This document shows, in pieces, positions 1-5,022 of a stretch of 5,022 bases of DNA (position 1 is the first letter of the stretch; each line of letters opens with the position of its first letter). This DNA comes from JBMNUL01 sp050946255 (GTDB taxonomy: Bacteria > Actinomycetota > Coriobacteriia > Coriobacteriales > CADBOM01), in NCBI GenBank assembly GCA_050946255.1, contig JBMNUL010000177.1, positions 1-5,022 on the forward strand, written 5' to 3'. Both the position numbers and the translations under genes were made by a program. A model generated the notes under the pieces. The model was not told where the DNA came from. It worked only from the letters and a program-made list of their open reading frames with translations, and ran no database searches.

Positions 1-132
1 TCCGGCTCCGCGAAGGTGTCCAAGCGGGTCGTGTCCGCCAACAAGGGCAACATCGTGCAGGGCTACATAATCGGCGGGAAGGGGAGCGTCCCGGAGAGCG
101 TCGAGAACGTCCTCAACAAGTCCATGGGCTGA
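1..132 (+). CDS. C-terminal end of a cell wall-binding repeat 2 (CWB2) surface protein (5' partial)
   Basis: Only the last 43 codons are present, read in frame from base 1 to a TGA at 130-132. The peptide contains GYIIGGKGSVPESVENVLNK and ends in SMG. This matches the end of the next protein (GYIVGGEAAVPATIEDSLNA), including the glycine-glycine turn after the final beta strand, the small residue-V-P step and a closing helix. That pattern is the end of a CWB2 repeat (Pfam 04122 family), which in characterised Gram-positive proteins holds secreted proteins non-covalently to wall polymers. The protein is therefore probably another wall-anchored surface protein whose functional domains lie upstream of the window. 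It shares strand and tail with the complete gene 132 bases downstream, so the two probably belong to one tandem surface-protein cluster. The fragment is too short to say how many CWB2 repeats it has or what the N-terminal part does. Confidence 0.8.
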   Translation, partial: SGSAKVSKRVVSANKGNIVQGYIIGGKGSVPESVENVLNKSMG

Positions 133-157
133 GGGCTTGGAAAATATAGCGACCATT

Positions 158-196
158 CTGGCCGTTCCACCCCTCCTTTTCTGTGCGGGCGGCCAG
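158..196 (+). other. Inverted repeat in the first intergenic gap
   Basis: CTGGCCG at 158-164 is exactly complementary to CGGCCAG at 190-196. In RNA the stem can extend inward by U165-G189, U166-G188 and C167-G187, leaving a 19-base pyrimidine-rich loop. It starts 25 bases after the stop codon of the upstream gene. No run of T follows, so it is not a standard intrinsic terminator. It could stabilise the 3' end of the upstream message, be a processing site, or be chance. Confidence 0.4.
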
Positions 197-218
197 TAGG
201 AAATTCAGGTTATCGGGC

Positions 219-244
219 TTTCGGCTATCTGCAACTAGCCGGAA
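219..244 (+). promoter_or_regulatory. Leader hairpin just upstream of the ribosome binding site
   Basis: TTTCGGCTA at 219-227 pairs with TAGCCGGAA at 236-244 over nine base pairs, one of them a G-U pair, around an 8-base loop (TCTGCAAC). The 3' arm ends seven bases before the Shine-Dalgarno sequence at 252-258. The position suits a 5'-leader stabiliser or translation-control element of the following gene. I do not recognise a riboswitch class, and function is inference only. Confidence 0.4.
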
Positions 245-251
245 ATCGAAG

Positions 252-258
252 AAAGGGG
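252..258 (+). promoter_or_regulatory. Ribosome binding site of the complete surface-protein gene
   Basis: AAAGGGG followed by a 6-base spacer (TATTAG) and the ATG at 265. It supports this start even though the resulting signal peptide is unusually long. No alternative in-frame start with its own site lies between here and the hydrophobic segment. Confidence 0.75.
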
Positions 259-264
259 TATTAG

Positions 265-2889
265 ATGAAGAGAATGAGAGGAAAGTTGCACCCGCGGCAA
301 ATTGCTGTTTACCGTGGGGAATCGAGCTCCAGTCCACATCGAGGGGGTGCATTCGCAGAAGCTGGGATCAAACCTGCGAAAGCAGTGGCCAACTTGCTTT
401 TCGCGTTGGTCTTCGCACTGGGTTTGACGGCGACGATTCCTAGTGAGTCGTTTGCCGATGACGAGACCCCCAGCGCTGAGAACAACTGGGCTGGAACCTC
501 GTATTATCAGGGGTTCCAAGGTGCATCCACCTATGTTCCCAACTCTTCCAGGGCGCCAATCGAGACCTATGGGTTCTGGCTCGATGACCCAGATGGCGGC
601 TACATCGACGACGTTGTGGTCACAGACACCAGCAAGTACGTCCAGGAGGTCATGGATGTGAGCCAGCTCAACAGCGGCCTCACCGGTGACGACCTCTGGA
701 ATGCGCTCAACGTCTCTCCTGCCTACTACTACAACATCATCACCGAGCCCTATGACGCTACTGGCGAGATCATCTTCCAGTGGGAGCGTCAGGGACCTGG
801 AGGCAACTGGGGCAGTTACGCCAACATGGGCAAGTACGTCCAGATCTACAGCGGTCTTGGAGAGGATGGTCTCGGAGACCCCGACAAGCTCGTTGCAACA
901 TGCACTGAGGACCAGTTCACCGTCGACAGCTCGCTGGCCATGCACTACTCCAGTTGGGTTTGTGGTTTCCGCTGGACCATTCCGGCCAATACGCTCGAGC
1001 CCGACACAACCTACTATCTGATCCTCGAGAAGGGGAGCTCCACCGGAAATGGCGACACGCTGGGAAGGACCTTCAACGGCAACATCGTCTTCGAGTTCAC
1101 GACCGACACTAGCCAGCAGCCCGTGCAGCTTCCCGAGGGCGACATCGTCAGCCCCTACTATGGCAAGCAGGGCACCACGGCCGTGGTCGACCTCAATGAG
1201 CCGGACGCCTCCGGCATCACCACGAACATCACGGTTTCTCGCAACAACAACTGCTACTACAACGAGATCTCCACGAAGCTCGACGCCGATAGCACCAATT
1301 TCACGTTCACGATGTCAGGGTCTCAATCTCAGCATTTCACTGAGACAGGTGCCCAATCATATTGCTATCCCAACATCCACATTTACGATTCCGATGGGGT
1401 GACAATCGCAGATGGAGAGGCCACGTTAGATTCGGACAGCATTGTGGCCAGTTGGACAAGCGGTGATGACTCCGACATGTCGTTCGTGTTCACGGAAAGG
1501 CTGTCCCCAACGTACATGACCGTGAACTCGGGAGTTCTCGAGCCAGGGCAGGATTACTACCTGGTCTTCGAATCCAACTGCGGAGTCTCGTCGGGCTCCA
1601 CGCTCACCAAGCCGGTGATCTTCAAGTTCTCGACCCAGACTGATACCACGGCACTTTCCGAGGCAATCACCAACGCCCAGTCTGCTATGGAGGGCGTGAA
1701 TGTCGGCGCCACCGGCAAGGGTCTGTCAGAGGGCGACAAATATGCCAACACAGTGGCTTTCGAAGCCATCGAGAACGACCTTGCCACGGCTCAGTCGACG
1801 CTAGACAACGCCGATTCGACGCAGGATGAGATCGACGCTGCCGCATCTGCGCTCCAGGCGACAACCGAGTCGTTTACCTCTCAGGTAAAGACGGTTGGCA
1901 GCGATGAAGTCGTGTCCAGCCAATGGAAGCGGCTATCTGGGTCCGACAGGTACAACACCTCCGCCGAGGTAACTGGAGAGCAGTGGGCAGAGGATAGTTT
2001 CGATACCGTTGTGCTTACCACCGGTGAGAACTTCCCAGATGCCCTCTCCGCAAGCGCTTTGGCCGGATTGGAAGATGCGCCCCTGATGATCACCACGAGC
2101 GACAGCATCTCAATTCCCGTGCTCTTCAAGATCGCCAAGCTCGCTTCAGACGATGGATGCGAGGTCATCATCGTTGGCGGCGAGTCTGCGGTCTCTGAGC
2201 ACGTTGCCAAGCAGGTTGACTCGATCAAGGGAGTCACAGTGACCCGCGTCTCCGGTTCCACAAGGTTCGATACTGCCAACAGTGTCTATACCAAGGGAGC
2301 CGAGGACGGCAGCTGGGGTTCATCCGCGATAGTGGTCTCAGGCGATAATTACGCAGATGCCCTGTCAGCGAGCTCCTATGCATATGCGGACAATGCGCCA
2401 ATATTCCTTGCACATAACGGCGAGCTCGATTCCGATTCCGTCTCTGCTATCCAGAACGGAGGATTCGACAACGTTGTGATCGTAGGTGGATCGTCTGCCG
2501 TCGACGCCGATTCTGTTGAAGAGGCGATTGGCGATGACAGCATCAGCTACACGGTGATTGCAGGGTCGAACCGCTACGAGACCTCCCAGATGTTCATGCA
2601 GTGGGCTTGCGGAGACCAGGTCGAGGGAATCGATAAGGCACCTGATATCGCTCTCTCGTACTCGAATACCGTGGTTGCCTCTGGAGAGGGATTTGCGGAT
2701 GCACTCTCTGCAGTCAGCATCGCCGGTCCGAACAATGCTCCCGTTCTGCTGGTATCCGAGGATTCTTCGGACGTCACCTCTGATGCCCTCAGCGACCTCG
2801 GGGCAATAGAGCAGGGCTACATCGTTGGAGGCGAGGCTGCTGTTCCAGCAACTATAGAAGACTCGCTAAACGCGATACTCGAGCAATAG
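265..2889 (+). CDS. Secreted wall-anchored protein: Ig-like modules, FIVAR-like linker, three CWB2 repeats
   Basis: This complete 874-residue protein is predicted to be exported and held on the cell wall. Residues 1-64 form a signal peptide with a very long n-region (about 42 residues), a hydrophobic core at about 43-58 (LLFALVFALGL) and a likely cut after SFA at 64. Residues 69-282 and 293-459 are two beta-rich, aromatic and Asp/Thr-rich modules, each ending in a strand like the last strand of bacterial Ig-like domains (FEFTTD, FKFSTQ). Residues 461-540 are a FIVAR-like helical segment (TALSEAITNAQ to ALQATTESFTSQ). Three CWB2 repeats fill 554-874, beginning LSGSDRY, VSGSTRF and IAGSNRY, each with a DALSA motif (592, 698, 812) and a VGG turn (637, 740, 854). 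In Clostridioides Cwp proteins such triplets bind anionic wall polymer, which suggests the same anchoring here. The N-terminal function is unknown; adhesion or ligand binding is a guess. The start is set by AAAGGGG six bases upstream. No sortase motif, lipobox or enzyme motif is seen. Confidence 0.92.
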   Translation: MKRMRGKLHPRQIAVYRGESSSSPHRGGAFAEAGIKPAKAVANLLFALVFALGLTATIPSESFADDETPSAENNWAGTSYYQGFQGASTYVPNSSRAPIETYGFWLDDPDGGYIDDVVVTDTSKYVQEVMDVSQLNSGLTGDDLWNALNVSPAYYYNIITEPYDATGEIIFQWERQGPGGNWGSYANMGKYVQIYSGLGEDGLGDPDKLVATCTEDQFTVDSSLAMHYSSWVCGFRWTIPANTLEPDTTYYLILEKGSSTGNGDTLGRTFNGNIVFEFTTDTSQQPVQLPEGDIVSPYYGKQGTTAVVDLNEPDASGITTNITVSRNNNCYYNEISTKLDADSTNFTFTMSGSQSQHFTETGAQSYCYPNIHIYDSDGVTIADGEATLDSDSIVASWTSGDDSDMSFVFTERLSPTYMTVNSGVLEPGQDYYLVFESNCGVSSGSTLTKPVIFKFSTQTDTTALSEAITNAQSAMEGVNVGATGKGLSEGDKYANTVAFEAIENDLATAQSTLDNADSTQDEIDAAASALQATTESFTSQVKTVGSDEVVSSQWKRLSGSDRYNTSAEVTGEQWAEDSFDTVVLTTGENFPDALSASALAGLEDAPLMITTSDSISIPVLFKIAKLASDDGCEVIIVGGESAVSEHVAKQVDSIKGVTVTRVSGSTRFDTANSVYTKGAEDGSWGSSAIVVSGDNYADALSASSYAYADNAPIFLAHNGELDSDSVSAIQNGGFDNVVIVGGSSAVDADSVEEAIGDDSISYTVIAGSNRYETSQMFMQWACGDQVEGIDKAPDIALSYSNTVVASGEGFADALSAVSIAGPNNAPVLLVSEDSSDVTSDALSDLGAIEQGYIVGGEAAVPATIEDSLNAILEQ
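754..1110 (+). repeat. Shared surface module, copy 1 (core)
   Basis: Residues 164-282 of the complete protein. Landmarks are DATGEIIF, GPGGNWGS (177-184), a YVQIYSG strand, a Cys pair (213 and 233), LEPDTTYYLIL and the closing NIVFEFTTD. The same landmarks in the same order occur in the downstream protein. The similarity is at protein level; I saw no long DNA identity. A preceding YVPNSSRAP stretch (from about residue 90) resembles YIPDTTYEN in the downstream gene, so the full module may begin earlier. Confidence 0.65.
1141..1641 (+). repeat. Shared surface module, copy 2 (divergent)
   Basis: Residues 293-459 of the complete protein. It has YPNIHIYDSDGVTIADGEA, MTVNSGVLEPGQDYYLVF, SNCG (Cys439) and the closing strand VIFKFSTQ, and runs directly into the FIVAR-like helices. 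It lacks the GPGxNWGS element of the other two copies but shares the YPN strand and the Cys-Gly turn with the downstream copy. Three cysteines are present (330, 367, 439). Confidence 0.6.
1924..2886 (+). repeat. Three tandem CWB2 repeats
   Basis: The repeats begin near residues 554, 659 and 762 and are spaced about 104 residues apart, measured between the conserved arginines 562, 667 and 770. Each has an SGSxR[YF]-like start, DALSA, a hydrophobic P-x-x-x step (PLMIT, PIFLA, PVLLV) and VGG. The third carries about 10 extra residues between its arginine and its DALSA motif (42 residues, against 30 and 31). Three repeats is the usual number for wall anchoring in characterised members of the family. 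Confidence 0.9.
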
Positions 2890-2912
2890 TCGCCAGCTGA
2901 TTTTGGTAAACC

Positions 2913-2939
2913 GCCTGGCCGGGTTGTTCCCAGTCAGGC
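2913..2939 (+). promoter_or_regulatory. Strong hairpin between the two surface-protein genes
   Basis: GCCTGGC at 2913-2919 pairs with GTCAGGC at 2933-2939 (one G-U pair). After a single C/A mismatch, GGG at 2921-2923 pairs with CCC at 2929-2931 around a 5-base loop, TTGTT. It begins 24 bases after the upstream stop codon and ends 9 bases before the next Shine-Dalgarno sequence. The bases that follow (TATGCAAGG) contain no T run, so termination by the intrinsic route is unlikely. An mRNA-stability, processing or translation-tuning role between cistrons fits better. Confidence 0.5.
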
Positions 2940-2948
2940 TATGCAAGG

Positions 2949-2955
2949 AAAGGAG
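2949..2955 (+). promoter_or_regulatory. Ribosome binding site that selects a GTG start
   Basis: AAAGGAG, six bases (AAACAA) before GTG at 2962. An in-frame ATG at 2941 lies upstream of this site and has no comparable site of its own at the right distance, so GTG 2962 is the better start. The choice changes the N terminus by only seven residues. Confidence 0.8.
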
Positions 2956-2961
2956 AAACAA

Positions 2962-5022
2962 GTGGACAATATTAAAAGAGCCACTGACAAGACGTCGAGG
3001 CTCAAGTCCGTCATGATATGCCTGCTGGCGGCCTTGATGATCTCGCTTGGGGTGCCGATAGTCCAGCCCCAGACTGCCTTCGGATTGGATGGCCCGTCGA
3101 CTGATGCCTACAACGCAGACACTGCAACGGGCGACACCGATGACCCATACAGGATCCTGATCGCTCAGAGCAGCGATACCGACTTCTCGCAATACACTAG
3201 GCCCTCTGCCTTCTGGAGCGGGACAGGGCAGAACACTGCCAGTGGAAACTCCGAGTTCACGCCCTTCGCCGTTGTGTTCGAGCAGCGCGACGGCAACACC
3301 ACCGACGGCACTCTCGTGAGCTCCATGACCTTTGACATGCACGATGGATGCGGGAGAAACACTGGGGTTGCCACTCTTGGTCCAGTGCTGACTGACAGCA
3401 CCGGCAGCGCCGCAACAGTGTGGGCAGGCCTCGGCGCAAGCTCTCAGTCCTCATGGACATACGCTTTCAGGCTTGCGCCATATTCCAAGCTCGACACATC
3501 CACAGGATCGCTCCGCATCGCATTCGGTTGGCATGGGTGCTTCGGAACGTACTTTGACGACTGGTCCTATACTTTCGATGCCGTGACGGCCACTGCCGAT
3601 TTGGACTCTGACTATCAGATCCATGCAGGCGACACGATCACGCTCACCTACTATGGTGGCTACGATGTCACCCAGACCTCGCGTGGGACCAGCTACTCCT
3701 ATGACATCGACAGCACCTCTACCGTCAACACTTACGGCAGCTACGAGGTCTTGGGAGACCCGACTGGGGTTTCCTATACCGCAGTGGTCGACGATGACGG
3801 TTATGCAACCTTCAGCGGCGACAACTCGATCGACTATGGCGGGAATTACACCGTCACGATCACCCAGCGTGCCGGCGAGGACTACGACTCGACCAACGGC
3901 CAGGGTACGGGAAGCGCAAAGCTGATCGTGTCCGGCTTCGATTCAATCAAATACATCCCCGACACGACTTACGAGAACTACATCGAGGACGACATCGACT
4001 CGACGCAGGACCTCACCTTCACGGCCAGCATCACCGGCCCGGGAATGAACTGGGGATCTAGCAGGTATCCCGGAGGTTCTGTTGACAGTTGGCTCTCAAC
4101 CTATGTGTATCCCAATGTCACGATTGTCGATTCCGGTGATAACGTCGTTGCATCGAACAGTCTGGGCAATCTGAGTTGCACTTCCTATGATGAGACCCGT
4201 CCGTGCACCAGCATGACGTTCACCGTCACCGCAGGTGCCCTCTCGGCAGGGCAAACCTACAAGATCAAGTTCGGCTCTGCTCTCTGCGGCCCCAATACCA
4301 GCACCACGCTTGGCTCTGACATTACCTTCGAGTTCACCACCCTTGGCGAGGACGAAGTCAACAGGACTGCCCTGAAGAAGCTGATCTCAACTGTCAACAG
4401 CGAGATCTCAAATGTGAGCACCAGCACCGACGGCTCCGATGTCTCGACTACAGCTAAATGGGTCACCTCCGATCAGATGACCACTATCACCGATGCCGTT
4501 GCCGCCGCGCAGGCAGTCGTGGACGACTCCACTGCAACTCAGGAGACGGTGGATGCTGCCGTCACGACGCTTCAGACGGCCTATGACACTTTCGTGTCTC
4601 AAGAGCAGGCAGGAACGTTGAACGCCGTGGTCGAGAGCTGGAACATCGGAAGCCCGACTGAGACCGACGTCGTGGCAACGCTTTACGAGGATGGCACGCT
4701 CGCGATCACGGGCACTGGCGATGCGAAGTCCTATTCTGTTTACGGAAACGAGGAGAACGCGCCTTGGGCCTCCTATCGTTCGAGCATCAAGACCGTTACC
4801 TTCGACGATACCGTGGCACCCACTTCGCTCAACGGGTACTTCTACAATTGCACCAACCTCACCACGGTCGAGAACATCCCGAGTTCGGTCACGAGCATGG
4901 AGTACACTTTCCAGAGCTGCACTTCGCTCGTAGATGCCCCCACGCTCCCAGATAGCGTGACCGACCTGCAGTACACGTTCGAATACTGCAGCTCCCTCAA
5001 GAACGTCAGTTCGATTCCGTCT
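2962..5022 (+). CDS. Secreted BspA-like leucine-rich repeat surface protein with Ig-like modules and FIVAR-like linker (3' partial)
   Basis: The frame stays open for 687 codons to the window edge. Residues 1-41 form a signal peptide: KR and K residues, the core MICLLAALMISLGV at about 18-31, and a probable cut after AFG at 41. Residues about 60-212 are a beta-rich region of unknown family with cysteines 130 and 193. Residues about 213-325 look Ig-like and end in AKLIVSG. Residues 346-461 repeat the module of the neighbouring protein (GPGMNWGS at 359-366, ALSAGQTYKIKF, DITFEFTT). Residues 467-549 are FIVAR-like helices (TITDAVAAAQ, ALTTLQ-type packing, ending DTFVSQ). From 559 a BspA-type cap appears (ATLYEDGTLAITGTGD, then APWASYRSSIKTVTFDD), followed by 23-residue leucine-rich repeats. 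BspA-like repeats in other bacteria mediate binding to host or bacterial ligands; here that is inference. The missing C terminus probably carries more repeats and possibly CWB2, as in its neighbours. It lies 72 bases after the upstream gene, so co-transcription is plausible. Confidence 0.9.
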   Translation, partial: MDNIKRATDKTSRLKSVMICLLAALMISLGVPIVQPQTAFGLDGPSTDAYNADTATGDTDDPYRILIAQSSDTDFSQYTRPSAFWSGTGQNTASGNSEFTPFAVVFEQRDGNTTDGTLVSSMTFDMHDGCGRNTGVATLGPVLTDSTGSAATVWAGLGASSQSSWTYAFRLAPYSKLDTSTGSLRIAFGWHGCFGTYFDDWSYTFDAVTATADLDSDYQIHAGDTITLTYYGGYDVTQTSRGTSYSYDIDSTSTVNTYGSYEVLGDPTGVSYTAVVDDDGYATFSGDNSIDYGGNYTVTITQRAGEDYDSTNGQGTGSAKLIVSGFDSIKYIPDTTYENYIEDDIDSTQDLTFTASITGPGMNWGSSRYPGGSVDSWLSTYVYPNVTIVDSGDNVVASNSLGNLSCTSYDETRPCTSMTFTVTAGALSAGQTYKIKFGSALCGPNTSTTLGSDITFEFTTLGEDEVNRTALKKLISTVNSEISNVSTSTDGSDVSTTAKWVTSDQMTTITDAVAAAQAVVDDSTATQETVDAAVTTLQTAYDTFVSQEQAGTLNAVVESWNIGSPTETDVVATLYEDGTLAITGTGDAKSYSVYGNEENAPWASYRSSIKTVTFDDTVAPTSLNGYFYNCTNLTTVENIPSSVTSMEYTFQSCTSLVDAPTLPDSVTDLQYTFEYCSSLKNVSSIPS
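3997..4344 (+). repeat. Shared surface module, copy 3 (downstream gene)
   Basis: Residues 346-461 of the downstream protein. It reads DSTQDLTF, GPGMNWGS, YPNVTIVDSGDNVVAS, a Cys pair (406 and 415), GALSAGQTYKIKF, LCG (Cys442) and DITFEFTT. It shares GPGxNWGS with copy 1 and the YPN strand and Cys-Gly turn with copy 2, so it links the two otherwise distant copies. Confidence 0.65.
4828..5022 (+). repeat. BspA-type leucine-rich repeats, 23-residue period
   Basis: Two full units (residues 623-645 and 646-668) and a partial third (669-687) are visible. They align as LNGYFYNCTNL, MEYTFQSCTSL and LQYTFEYCSSL, each followed by a P-S/D-S-V-T-S/D segment where complete. The Y-x-F-x-x-C-[TS]-[NS]-L signature is typical of BspA-like and DUF285-like repeats. 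The array continues beyond the window. Confidence 0.85.

Noticed and set aside
158..196. Intrinsic terminator after the upstream fragment
   Set aside because: The stem has a long loop and is followed by TAGGAAATT rather than a T run.
133..258. A known riboswitch (for example cyclic di-GMP type) in the leader
   Set aside because: Hairpins and a GGAAA stretch are present, but the conserved core bases of the classes I can recall are absent.
133..264. A sigma-70-type promoter in the first gap
   Set aside because: TATAGC at 145-150 and a few other AT-rich hexamers are present, but none has a matching -35 element at 16-18 bases. A promoter may exist but cannot be supported by eye.
235..945. A 236-codon open frame on the minus strand overlapping the complete surface gene
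   Set aside because: It lies opposite a frame with a signal peptide, good ribosome binding site and recognisable domains; its own translation shows no coherent domain. It is a by-product of codon bias on the coding strand.
2941..2943. ATG at 2941 as start of the downstream gene
   Set aside because: It lies upstream of the AAAGGAG site and lacks a properly spaced site of its own; GTG at 2962 fits much better.
3010..3030. Lipoprotein signal around Cys20 of the downstream protein
   Set aside because: The residues before it (VMI) do not fit a lipobox, and the hydrophobic core continues for about ten residues after the cysteine.
2866..3342. A 158-codon minus-strand frame across the gap and the start of the downstream gene
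   Set aside because: It is antisense to the signal peptide and first domain of a well-supported gene, and its product shows no recognisable family features.

Overview
The window is a stretch of accessory, cell-surface genes, all on the + strand. It holds the last 43 codons of one gene (1-132), one complete gene (265-2889, 874 residues) and the first 687 codons of a third (from 2962, running off the window end). The two readable starts each have a good Shine-Dalgarno sequence. The two gaps (132 and 72 bases) contain hairpins but no convincing promoter or intrinsic terminator. I see no RNA genes, mobile elements or CRISPR arrays.

Organism: G+C is in the upper 50s percent in most sampled lines. 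Tandem secreted proteins with type 2 cell wall-binding (CWB2) repeats, FIVAR-like helices and BspA-type leucine-rich repeats suggest a Gram-positive, gut- or mouth-associated anaerobe. Class Coriobacteriia (Collinsella/Olsenella/Eggerthella relatives) is my best guess. This is inferred from gene families and base composition; there is no phylogenetic marker in the window.

Layout: the upstream fragment ends in the same kind of CWB2 tail as the complete gene. The complete protein reads: long signal peptide, two beta-rich Ig-like modules, a FIVAR-like helical linker, then three CWB2 repeats reaching the C terminus. The third protein reads: short signal peptide, two further beta-rich regions, one module homologous to those of its neighbour, a FIVAR-like linker, a BspA-type cap and the first 23-residue leucine-rich repeats. 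Its cell-wall anchor, if any, lies beyond the window.

How they may work together: the genes look like a co-oriented, possibly co-transcribed set of wall-associated surface proteins. They share a central cassette (Ig-like module plus FIVAR linker) but carry different C-terminal ends. Attachment to the wall through CWB2 is supported by family knowledge; adhesion or ligand binding by the N-terminal modules is inference. The most interesting item is the recurring module, seen three times in two genes, which I cannot assign firmly to a named family.
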